Assembly (NCBI RefSeq): GCF_016735585.2
Contig: NZ_JAERSE020000002.1
Coordinates: forward strand, 124,001-188,000
Direction: 5' to 3'
DNA: 64,000 bases
Source: Chryseobacterium tagetis
GTDB taxonomy: Bacteria > Bacteroidota > Bacteroidia > Flavobacteriales > Weeksellaceae
A program made the translations under genes and the position numbers. Positions 8,656 through 15,703 of the stretch are shown here, in pieces. The notes beneath the pieces are model-generated. The model did no database searches, was not told the DNA's origin, and was given only the letters and a program-made list of their open reading frames with translations. How positions within the stretch are numbered: position 1 is the stretch's first letter; each line of letters begins with the position of its first letter.

Positions 8656-9622
8656 CTGTGTGTTTATTAATTTTTTTATTTACAATATGCGGGTACACAA
8701 AATAGTATCCTCCTATGATTGCCAGTGATCCGAAAATAATAATGATATTTAAAATCCAGGGCATACTCAAAGCATGTCTCGTTACATAGCCTTCAATAAT
8801 TCCGGCACATATCGTAAAAGGCACTGTGCTCAGGAATATTTTAAATGAATCTCTAAATCCTATTTTACATGAATTGAATCTGGAAAGTGTTTTCGGAAAC
8901 AAAATAGAAGCTCCTAAAATCAATCCGCACATAGCTTCTACAACCATTGAAAAAATTTCAAAGACGCCGTGAAGCCAGATTCCTCTCGCACTGTCCTGCA
9001 AAGCTCCGTATTCCGAAAAGAAATACTGAAAAGAACCGAGCATGATGCTGTTTGACAATAAAGCAAACAAAGTTCCTACTCCACCAAAAATTCCATACAG
9101 GTAAAGTTTTGCTCCTACACCGATATTATTGAAAATAATCCCAATCGTACTTCCCCAAGTAGAACCACTCTGATAAACTCCTACTGCATTTCCTTTCTTT
9201 ATATTTTCGATCGTCATGTTCACATAATCTTCTCCAAGAATAATATTGGCAAAGTCTTTATCATACATGGCCGAAACCACTCCCATTGCAGTAAAAAGAA
9301 TAAAAAAGAGAAAAGCGTACAAAAGATACCTCCTGTATTGAAATACCAGAAGGGGGACTTCGGTTTTAAAGAAATAAGTAATACGATTTTCTTCTACTCT
9401 TTTCGTTTTATAAATTTTCTGATAAATCTGAGAAGAGAGATGATTTAAGTAAACCGTAGTATTACTTTTGGGATAGTAAGTCTGTGCAAAAGAAAGATCA
9501 TTGATGAGATTAATGTACAGCGAAGAAAGGTCGTCAGGATTTTTTTTAATTTTCCCCTGAATAACCTGCTCAATTCCCAACCATTTTTCTTTATTTTGTT
9601 TAATGAAATAAACTTCTCTCAT
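8639..9622 (-). CDS. SpoIIM-domain (stage II sporulation protein M family) membrane protein
   Basis: About 327 residues when started at the ATG at 9622 (MREVYFIKQNKEKWLG). The frame can be extended to 9658, but relatives begin near this internal Met and the extension would overlap the divergent RDD gene. A soluble helical N-terminal part is followed by five or so membrane helices, including GAKLYLYGIFGGVGTLFALLSN and WLHGVFEIFSMVVEAMCG, the HGVxE style typical of the SpoIIM domain. The organism need not sporulate; the family is common in non-sporulating bacteria together with MoxR/DUF58 genes. It is the first gene of the minus-strand operon. Function is unknown beyond membrane location. Confidence 0.85.
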   Translation of the reverse strand: MREVYFIKQNKEKWLGIEQVIQGKIKKNPDDLSSLYINLINDLSFAQTYYPKSNTTVYLNHLSSQIYQKIYKTKRVEENRITYFFKTEVPLLVFQYRRYLLYAFLFFILFTAMGVVSAMYDKDFANIILGEDYVNMTIENIKKGNAVGVYQSGSTWGSTIGIIFNNIGVGAKLYLYGIFGGVGTLFALLSNSIMLGSFQYFFSEYGALQDSARGIWLHGVFEIFSMVVEAMCGLILGASILFPKTLSRFNSCKIGFRDSFKIFLSTVPFTICAGIIEGYVTRHALSMPWILNIIIIFGSLAIIGGYYFVYPHIVNKKINKHTDDAVL

Positions 9623-9649
9623 AATTGTAAGGCTAAAATAATAAAAAAT

Positions 9650-10396
9650 ATGTCTCAAATTGCGATTAATACCTCACAAAATGTCAATATTAATTTTAAT
9701 GTTGCGAGCGTGGGCGAAAGGATGCTTGCTTTTATCATCGACCTACTGATAAAAATTGCTTATGTGATCGTTATCTTTTATTTATTTTTCAACGTATTGG
9801 ATTTAGGCTACTTACTGGATGGGCTGGATCAATGGTCACAAATGGCAATCTACATCGCCATTACTTTTCCTGTTTACATTTATCCGCTGGTATTGGAAAG
9901 CCTTATGGAAGGACAGACTCCCGGCAAAAGAGCTTTAAAAATACGAGTGGTAAAAATTGATGGCTATCAGGCAAGTTTTGGGGATTATATGATTCGTTGG
10001 GTATTCAGAATTGTAGATACTTTATTTGTAGGAGTGATCGGCATTATTTCAATGGTTATTTCTAAAAATAATCAGCGTTTGGGAGATATTGCTTCAGGAA
10101 CAGCGGTTATTTCCCTTAAAAACAGTATTAATATTTCCCATACCATCCTGGAAAATATACAGGATGACTATATTCCGTCTTTTCCACAGGTAATTGCTTT
10201 AAGCGATAATGATATGAGAATCATTAAAGACAACTATCAAAAAGCATTAAGAATAGACGACAGACATATCATTAATAAACTTTCCGAAAAAATAAAAAGC
10301 CTTCTCAAGCTGGAAACAGATCCTAAAATGACCGAAAGACAGTTCATAGGAATTATTATTAAGGATTATAATTATTATACAGGAAAGGACAGTTAG
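9650..10396 (+). CDS. RDD family membrane protein
   Basis: About 248 residues from the ATG at 9650 (MSQIAINTSQNVNINFNVAS); a longer frame to 9596 would run into the divergent gene. The N-terminal RDD domain shows VGERMLAFIIDLLIKIAYV with the family Arg and Asp, then two more helices and the segment EGQTPGKRALKIRVVKIDG. The C-terminal 70 residues are hydrophilic. RDD proteins have been linked to ion transport in some bacteria, but most are uncharacterised. Only about 27 bp separate this start from the SpoIIM-family start on the other strand, so the promoters must overlap coding sequence. The same RDD/SpoIIM/MoxR neighbourhood occurs in distant phyla. Confidence 0.87.
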   Translation: MSQIAINTSQNVNINFNVASVGERMLAFIIDLLIKIAYVIVIFYLFFNVLDLGYLLDGLDQWSQMAIYIAITFPVYIYPLVLESLMEGQTPGKRALKIRVVKIDGYQASFGDYMIRWVFRIVDTLFVGVIGIISMVISKNNQRLGDIASGTAVISLKNSINISHTILENIQDDYIPSFPQVIALSDNDMRIIKDNYQKALRIDDRHIINKLSEKIKSLLKLETDPKMTERQFIGIIIKDYNYYTGKDS

Positions 10397-10428
10397 TAAA
10401 TTGACCATTTTCAACTCCTTTTCTTTTC

Positions 10429-10472
10429 TTGATCTACATCAAAACACCATCGGTGTGGTTTTTGTACTTTTA
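10429..10472 (+). promoter_or_regulatory. Perfect FNR-type palindrome plus -7 element upstream of the GNAT gene
   Basis: TTGATCTACATCAA (10429-10442) matches the classical TTGAT-N4-ATCAA recognition sequence of FNR/CRP-superfamily regulators exactly. TACTTTTA at 10465-10472 is one base off the Bacteroidota TAnnTTTG element. If transcription starts near 10477, the palindrome is centred near -41.5, the position used for activation by such regulators. A small hairpin (ACACC-ATC-GGTGT) lies between. The cognate regulator is not in the window. Confidence 0.6.
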
Positions 10473-10493
10473 CGTATCATTAAAACTTAGATT

Positions 10494-10784
10494 ATGAGAT
10501 TCGAAAACAATCAGTCAGGAAACGGCGGAGTTCTTACTTTAAATAACGAGATTAAAGAAATCGGCAGATTAACTTATACTATTTTCCCTGAAGAAAATAA
10601 GTTTATTATTTCTTTTGTCCTGGTTCATCCTGAATTTGAAGGTCGCGGAATGGGAAAATATCTAGTGGAAGAAGCCATTAAATTTGCAAGAGAAAACAAC
10701 TGGAAAGTATATCCTCATTGCTCTTATGCAAGATCTGTAATGATGAGGATGAATGATGTAGAAGATATTTTTTTAAAGAACTAA
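10494..10784 (+). CDS. Small GNAT-like N-acetyltransferase (Acetyltransf_CG type)
   Basis: A 96-residue protein of the short GCN5-related acetyltransferase type (the YjdJ-like, COG2388 group). The acetyl-CoA-binding motif A is visible as VHPEFEGRGMGKYLVEEAIKFAREN at about residues 43-67, and the downstream YPHCSYARSVM segment carries the group's conserved cysteine. The substrate is unknown; the length is normal for this group. Its 3' end overlaps the convergent glycosyltransferase gene by 12 bp. A perfect FNR-type palindrome sits about 58 bp upstream of the start, suggesting control by oxygen or redox state through a CRP/FNR-family regulator; that is an inference. Confidence 0.87.
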   Translation: MRFENNQSGNGGVLTLNNEIKEIGRLTYTIFPEENKFIISFVLVHPEFEGRGMGKYLVEEAIKFARENNWKVYPHCSYARSVMMRMNDVEDIFLKN

Positions 10785-11744
10785 AACCTCGTTCACCAAG
10801 ATCTCTTCAATATTATCTGGATAATCTACCTTCAGATGTTGATCGCCGTTCACCCATTTTTCTATTTCTTCAAGCCGTAAAACCTTTGAATTAGGAATTC
10901 CCATTTTGTCCAGTGCACAAGCATTACACTCCTGTTCATATTGATTATGAATAGGAATAACGAATAATTTCTTATCCATAAAAAGTGCTTCAGCCGGACT
11001 TTCAAAACCTGCATTGCAAAGAATTCCGTCACAGTTTTCAAAAGATTTTAAATACTGAATTTCATCAATAGGAAAAACCTCAACATTATTTTCGCTGAAC
11101 TGAAGTTTTGTATATTTTGAAAAAACCTTCCATTCAACAGGAATCTGTTTTAAAACTTTAATGATATTTTCATCCGAAAAGCTTGGAAGATACACTAGAT
11201 AAAACCCTTTTTTATCCGGATTAAGGTTTCTTATTTTCTTTCTGATAACAGGTTTTTTAATTTGCGGATGATAATTTTCAAAATGAAAACCAATTTTCCG
11301 ATCGCTTGGAACGTAATATTTCAAAACCAGTTCTCCGACAAAATCTTTCTTTTCAGGTTTAGGAGTTTCTTTAAACAACATTGACGCTTGATGACTGAGC
11401 TCAATCATAGGAAGTTTTTTCAGTTTGCAAGCCCACCCCGTTAAAGGTTCATAATCATTGATGATCAGATCATATTGTGAAAGTTCTATTTCTCTGATTG
11501 TTTTTATGGCCTTAAAAAAATCATTATCAAAAAATGTTTTTTTGTATGATAAACCACCTGTTTTATCATAAAGCAGCGAAATTCCTTTATGTTGAAAATT
11601 AACATCAAAATCAGCCTTTAATTGAGATTGATGACCACTGATCAAAGTATCGACCTGTGCGTACTTTTTTAAAATAGGAACAATTTCCTGTGCTCTTGCT
11701 ACGTGTCCGTTTCCTGTTCCCTGAAATGCATATAATATTTTCAT
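10773..11744 (-). CDS. Glycosyltransferase family protein (MurG/GT28-like fold)
   Basis: A 323-residue protein resembling the Glyco_trans_1_3 group of GT-B glycosyltransferases. It opens with KILYAFQGTGNGHVARAQEIV, the glycine-rich acceptor-side loop, and has the nucleotide-sugar-side segment ILCNAGFESPAEALFMDKKLFVIP at about 230-260, where E and the Ala-Glu pair contact the donor in relatives. No membrane helix or signal peptide is visible, so it probably works at the cytoplasmic face. Its start overlaps the stop of the metallophosphoesterase gene by 4 bp (ATGA), so the two are translationally coupled. Substrates are not known; the LpxH-like partner hints at envelope glycolipids, as inference. 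Confidence 0.83.
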   Translation of the reverse strand: MKILYAFQGTGNGHVARAQEIVPILKKYAQVDTLISGHQSQLKADFDVNFQHKGISLLYDKTGGLSYKKTFFDNDFFKAIKTIREIELSQYDLIINDYEPLTGWACKLKKLPMIELSHQASMLFKETPKPEKKDFVGELVLKYYVPSDRKIGFHFENYHPQIKKPVIRKKIRNLNPDKKGFYLVYLPSFSDENIIKVLKQIPVEWKVFSKYTKLQFSENNVEVFPIDEIQYLKSFENCDGILCNAGFESPAEALFMDKKLFVIPIHNQYEQECNACALDKMGIPNSKVLRLEEIEKWVNGDQHLKVDYPDNIEEILVNEVLVL

Positions 11745-12568
11745 TGAGAAAAATTGGTTACCAGTTTCAAAAGCTCTTCATTGGGAATGTCCTGAATTTC
11801 TTCTGTTTCATCATCTGCAAGCAAATGTTTATGCTCTTCGTAGTAAAAGATCTTCCATTCATTATCGTTATACTCCAAAGCAGAAAGATTTTCTATCCAG
11901 TCTCCGGAATTAAGATAAATACAAGATCCTTTTTTAGTCACTACTTCACGAATCTGCGGTTGATGAATATGACCACAAACCACATAATCATAATGATTGT
12001 CGATGGCCAGTTCAGAAGCCGTTAATTCAAAATCGCCAATATACTTGACCGCTTTTTTTACGTTATTTTTAATTTTTTTGGAAAACGAGTATTTTTCTCT
12101 ACCCATTTTCTCCAAAAACCAATTTACAACATTATTGATTACAATCAGCAAATCATATCCTTTTCCACCCAGTTTTGCAATCCATTTGGAATGCTGCACC
12201 GATGCATCGAATACGTCTCCGTGAAAGATCCAGGTTTTTTTGTCGTTAATATCTAAGCAGATTTTATTACAGACTTTTAATTTTCCCAATTCAAAATCTG
12301 TAAACTTCCGGAACATTTCGTCGTGGTTTCCGGTAATATAGAATACTTCAGTATTTTTTGTAGCCAAAGAAAGAATTTTCTTGATGACTTTTAAATGAGG
12401 TTTAGGAAAGTAAGACTTTTTGAATTGCCAAATATCAATGATATCTCCATTCAAAACTAAAGTTTTAGGCTGAATGGAATTCAAATATTTTAATAATTCT
12501 TTAGCCTTACATCCATAAGTCCCCAAATGTACATCCGAAATGACAACCAATTCAATGTTTCTCTTCAT
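11741..12568 (-). CDS. LpxH-like calcineurin-type metallophosphoesterase
   Basis: A 275-residue metallophosphoesterase resembling UDP-2,3-diacylglucosamine diphosphatases (LpxH/YbbF type). All five metal-binding blocks are present: SDVHLG (11-16), GDIIDIW (41-47), GNHDE (80-84), FHGDVFD (about 114-120) and CGHIHQP (about 198-204). It is somewhat longer than E. coli LpxH, and many Bacteroidota have more than one such paralogue, so lipid A synthesis is only one possibility. It forms a two-gene unit with the overlapping glycosyltransferase gene downstream. The role as a phosphohydrolase is well supported; the substrate is not. Confidence 0.85.
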   Translation of the reverse strand: MKRNIELVVISDVHLGTYGCKAKELLKYLNSIQPKTLVLNGDIIDIWQFKKSYFPKPHLKVIKKILSLATKNTEVFYITGNHDEMFRKFTDFELGKLKVCNKICLDINDKKTWIFHGDVFDASVQHSKWIAKLGGKGYDLLIVINNVVNWFLEKMGREKYSFSKKIKNNVKKAVKYIGDFELTASELAIDNHYDYVVCGHIHQPQIREVVTKKGSCIYLNSGDWIENLSALEYNDNEWKIFYYEEHKHLLADDETEEIQDIPNEELLKLVTNFSQ

Positions 12569-12629
12569 AGATGATTTTATGCAAAGAAACTAATTGAAAA
12601 TTAACTGTATATGAATGCTATGTTATTTT

Positions 12630-13370
12630 TTATAGAGAGTTCATTAGCTCTTCTGTAATTTCCATGTTGTGATATACGTTCTGTACATCATCATCATCTT
12701 CGAAACGCTCAAGCATTTTCATATTTGCTTTGAACTGTTCTTCGTTTACTTCTTTTGTATTGTTTGGAATTCTTTGTAATTCTGCACTTTTTGCTTCTAT
12801 TCCCAATTCATCCAATTTGTGAGACAAAGATCCGAAATCTTCAAAAGCAGTCGTAATCATTACTTCTTCTTCATCTTTTTCTACATCTTCTGCTCCACCG
12901 TCGATCATTTCCATTTCAAAATCATCCCAATCCATTTTAATTTGAGCTAAATCGATTGTGAAAATTCCTTTTCTATCAAAAATAAATGCCAATTCACCGT
13001 TCTTTCCAAGGTTTCCGTCAAACTTATTGAAAATAGCTCTTACATTAGCAACTGTTCTTGTTGTATTGTTTGTAGTACATTCTACGAAAAAAGCAACACC
13101 GCCTTGCCCATATCCTTCATAAGTAATTTCTTCATAGTTTTCCGCATCTGCACCACTTGCCTTTTTAATGGCTCTTTCTACATTATCTTTCGGCATGTTT
13201 GCCCCTTTCGCATTCTGGATACATCTTCTCAATGCCGGATTCGATTCAGGATCTGTTCCACCAGCTTTAACTGCTAACGCAATATCTTTACCAATTTTAG
13301 AGAAAGTTTTGGCCATCTTATCCCATCTGGCCATTTTAGAAGCTTTTCTATATTCAAACGCTCTTCCCAT
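12630..13370 (-). CDS. YebC/PmpR/TACO1 family protein
   Basis: A 246-residue protein of the YebC family, at the normal length. The start MGRAFEYRKASKMARWDKMAKTFSKIGK and the segment NMPKDNVERAIKKA are hallmarks, followed by YEGYGQGGVAFFVECTTNN. Family members are described as DNA-binding regulators and, in other branches, as factors that help ribosomes through proline-rich stretches, as mitochondrial TACO1 does. The acidic segment DAEDVEKDEEEV-like region in the third domain is typical. A TAATTTTG match to the -7 element lies 20 bp upstream (13390-13397), so it probably has its own promoter. Confidence 0.93.
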   Translation of the reverse strand: MGRAFEYRKASKMARWDKMAKTFSKIGKDIALAVKAGGTDPESNPALRRCIQNAKGANMPKDNVERAIKKASGADAENYEEITYEGYGQGGVAFFVECTTNNTTRTVANVRAIFNKFDGNLGKNGELAFIFDRKGIFTIDLAQIKMDWDDFEMEMIDGGAEDVEKDEEEVMITTAFEDFGSLSHKLDELGIEAKSAELQRIPNNTKEVNEEQFKANMKMLERFEDDDDVQNVYHNMEITEELMNSL

Positions 13371-13389
13371 TTTTATTTTAAATTTTCCA

Positions 13390-13397
13390 CAAAATTA
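13390..13397 (-). promoter_or_regulatory. -7 element of the yebC-family gene
   Basis: Read on the minus strand this is TAATTTTG, an exact TAnnTTTG match 20 bp before the start codon. No convincing -33 TTG is found at normal spacing, so the call is tentative. Confidence 0.4.
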
Positions 13398-13418
13398 ATT
13401 AAAAGTCAACAAAAAAAA

Positions 13419-13444
13419 AATACCCCCAAAAAATTGGAGGTATT
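13419..13444 (-). terminator. Intrinsic terminator of the OmpA-family gene
   Basis: On the minus strand AATACCTCC pairs with GGGGGTATT (9 bp, one G-U), and a run of about ten T follows. It lies 19 bp after the stop codon. Confidence 0.88.
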
Positions 13445-13463
13445 TATTATTTAGAAAAATTAA

Positions 13464-14960
13464 TTATTTTTTCTTTTTAGCTGGAGCTTTTTTAGCCGGA
13501 GCCTTTTTAGCTGAAGCTTTTTTGATAACTGGTTTAGTAGCTACCACGATATCGTTTTTCTTGTAAGTTTCCCAATCTGCACCTGAGATTGCTCTTACAA
13601 TAACTTTTCTGTCAGCTTGTCTTTCCGCATCTGAAGCAGTTGCAGGAACAGTAGCCTCTTGAGAACCGATACCGATAGACTTAAGAGTGTTAGGGTTGAT
13701 ACCTCTAGCCTCTAAAGCTGAAACTACAGAAGCAGCTCTTTGTCTAGATAAGTTCAAGTTGTAAGCAGCAGAACCTTTAGCATCTGTCATACCTACTACT
13801 AGGAAGTTAGCTTGATCAGCTTCTTTGATAATTCTAGCTGCTGTATCTAACTTACCGCTTGATTCTGGTCTGATTGTAGCTTTGTTGAAATCAAATAAGA
13901 TATCTTTCAATGTCTCGTTGATCTTCACTACTGGTGGTTCAGCTGGTTTAGGACAACCATTGTATTCAGGTAAACCAGGAACTGTAGGACAAGCATCATC
14001 TTTATCTAAGATACCGTCACCATCTGTATCTGGCCAAGGACAACCATTGTTTTCAGCAGGACCTGCTACTGTAGGACAAGCATCATCTTTGTCGATAATA
14101 CCGTCACCATCTGTATCTGGCCAAGGACAACCGTTGTTTTCAACTGGACCAGCAACATCTGGACACTGATCGTCTTTATCTGGAATACCATCACCGTCTG
14201 TATCAGGACATCCTTGGAATTCTGGTAAACCTGGTGTATCAGGGCAAAGATCGTCTTTATCTAAGATACCATCTTTATCTCTGTCTCTGTTACCAAATCT
14301 AAAGTTCAAAGATGCTGAAGCTTGCCAGAAGTTAGCATAGTTTGCTTTATCTCCAGGAGTTGAAACATAGTCACCTTGAACACCTAAACCGAAGTTTTTA
14401 GTTACCCAAAAGTTAACACCTGCACCTGTAGAAACTGTAAAGTGGTTTGCTTTCCCGTTTTCGTTACCATTATCTCCATTTCCTATAAATTCTCCGTTCG
14501 CATCGGTTCTAGGAAAAGTAAGAGATGTATAGTCATGTCTTAAATAGTTAGCACCAACTCTCAAATATGGATCGAACCAAGATTCTTCATTCCATAAAAG
14601 ACCTGCTGCTTTAGCTTGGAAACCAAGACCAGTCATTAACATGAACTCTTTACCCATGTTAAATCTCTTGTTCTCAACATTTCCTACAGAAGTCTGCCAG
14701 TCGATAACTAAACCTTTACCAATGTTTCTAGCTACAATAAGCTTAGACAATGGTGGAGTAATAGAGAAGTTGTTCACATTGAACATTGTCTTCGTCAAAT
14801 TATTAGCAGAGAACGTATTACTGAAATTACCTCTTTGTGCCAAATGGTTCTCAGCGTGAGCACCAACTCCGATCAACCAAGGGTTGTTGGTCGTCTGAGC
14901 GAACACAGTAGAAGCAACAGTAAGCGCCAATGCTGAAATTCCTAATTTTAGATTTTTCAT
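13464..14960 (-). CDS. OmpA family outer-membrane protein with thrombospondin type 3 repeats
   Basis: A 498-residue protein. Residues 1-21 are a signal peptide (ending VFAQ). Residues 22-222 look like an outer-membrane beta-barrel. Residues about 224-335 hold calcium-binding thrombospondin type 3 repeats (DxDGDGIxDKDDxCP) including near-identical 29-residue units. Residues about 347-460 are an OmpA domain for peptidoglycan binding, with TDAKGSAAYNLNLSRQRAASVVSAL retaining the Asp and Arg that bind diaminopimelate, although the usual GHTD reads GMTD. The last about 20 residues are a Lys/Ala/Pro tail (AKKAPAKKAPAKKKK). It anchors the outer membrane to the wall and is probably abundant. It is monocistronic, with a strong terminator. 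Confidence 0.93.
   Translation of the reverse strand: MKNLKLGISALALTVASTVFAQTTNNPWLIGVGAHAENHLAQRGNFSNTFSANNLTKTMFNVNNFSITPPLSKLIVARNIGKGLVIDWQTSVGNVENKRFNMGKEFMLMTGLGFQAKAAGLLWNEESWFDPYLRVGANYLRHDYTSLTFPRTDANGEFIGNGDNGNENGKANHFTVSTGAGVNFWVTKNFGLGVQGDYVSTPGDKANYANFWQASASLNFRFGNRDRDKDGILDKDDLCPDTPGLPEFQGCPDTDGDGIPDKDDQCPDVAGPVENNGCPWPDTDGDGIIDKDDACPTVAGPAENNGCPWPDTDGDGILDKDDACPTVPGLPEYNGCPKPAEPPVVKINETLKDILFDFNKATIRPESSGKLDTAARIIKEADQANFLVVGMTDAKGSAAYNLNLSRQRAASVVSALEARGINPNTLKSIGIGSQEATVPATASDAERQADRKVIVRAISGADWETYKKNDIVVATKPVIKKASAKKAPAKKAPAKKKK
13951..14211. repeat. Three tandem 87-bp units coding TSP3 repeats
   Basis: The units start at 13951, 14038 and 14125, exactly 87 bp apart, and encode 29-residue thrombospondin type 3 repeats of the OmpA-family protein. 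The first two are especially similar at the DNA level, which would allow unit gain or loss by recombination. Confidence 0.85.
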
Positions 14961-15037
14961 AGAATTAAATGATTAAATAATTGATAATGCAAAATAAATA
15001 TAATTTTTCTTTATATACAAAGTTTTTTGGATGATTT

Positions 15038-15496
15038 TTAACTTTTCTTTAATATTCTATCTAGGTTTCGTTTATTTTCTCTATCTTTTATGCTTTCCCT
15101 TTTATCAAAGAGTTTTTTCCCTCTTCCTAGGGCAATTAAGACCTTTGCTTTTCCCTTGTCGTTGATATATAGTTTTAAAGGTATTACTGTATTTCCCGCA
15201 TCCTTTAATTTCTTCTCAAGTTTTTGCAATTCTTTTTTGTGCAAGAGCAATTTCCGTTCCCTTTTTGTTTTGTGATTATAAAAAGTCCCCAATTTATACT
15301 CGTCAATCATCATATTAATAATGTATAATTCCCCATCAATAAATTGACAGAACGATTCTGTAATGGAAGCCTTAGATGAGCGCAAAGATTTTATTTCTGT
15401 ACCTGTAAGAACCATTCCTGCTTCATATTCTTCCATGATTTCGTACTCGAATCTGGCTCTTTTATTTAATATATTGACCGTTTTTTCAATCTTCAT
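15038..15496 (-). CDS. smpB: SsrA-binding protein SmpB
   Basis: A 152-residue RNA-binding protein that carries tmRNA into stalled ribosomes for trans-translation. The family features are present: the N-terminal NKRARFEYEIMEEYEAGMVLTGTEIKSLR block, the central GTFYNHKTKRERKLLLHKKEL and the basic C-terminal tail KGKKLFDKRESIKDRENKR, which forms the helix that enters the mRNA channel. Length is normal. The gene is probably transcribed alone; I saw no tmRNA gene in the window. Confidence 0.96.
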   Translation of the reverse strand: MKIEKTVNILNKRARFEYEIMEEYEAGMVLTGTEIKSLRSSKASITESFCQFIDGELYIINMMIDEYKLGTFYNHKTKRERKLLLHKKELQKLEKKLKDAGNTVIPLKLYINDKGKAKVLIALGRGKKLFDKRESIKDRENKRNLDRILKKS

Positions 15497-15675
15497 TTTT
15501 AAAAATCCTTATAAAGAAATGTGTAAGAGTTTAATATCGCTACACTTAAAAAATTATTAAGCCGTCCAATCTGAACCATAGCATTTATTAAATTTAATTG
15601 ATGAAATATATAAAAAATACCCCATATTTAAAAACTTGACTATTAAATTATTACGAAATACCCAAATTCTTTTCG

Positions 15676-15683
15676 TATTTTTG
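15676..15683 (+). promoter_or_regulatory. -7 element of the ABC-F gene
   Basis: TATTTTTG is an exact TAnnTTTG match 20 bp before the start codon, giving an expected start of transcription near 15688. No good -33 TTG is seen at normal spacing. Confidence 0.5.
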
Positions 15684-15703
15684 CGCCAAATTTACAAAAC
15701 TAT

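Noticed and set aside
8639..9658. SpoIIM-family gene as a sign of sporulation
   Set aside because: The domain is widespread in non-sporulating bacteria next to MoxR genes; no other sporulation genes are seen.
13825..14169. Glycine/proline-rich antisense frame and a CRISPR-like look of regular repeats
   Set aside because: The regular 87-bp units code for thrombospondin type 3 repeats on the other strand; there are no unique spacers and no cas genes.
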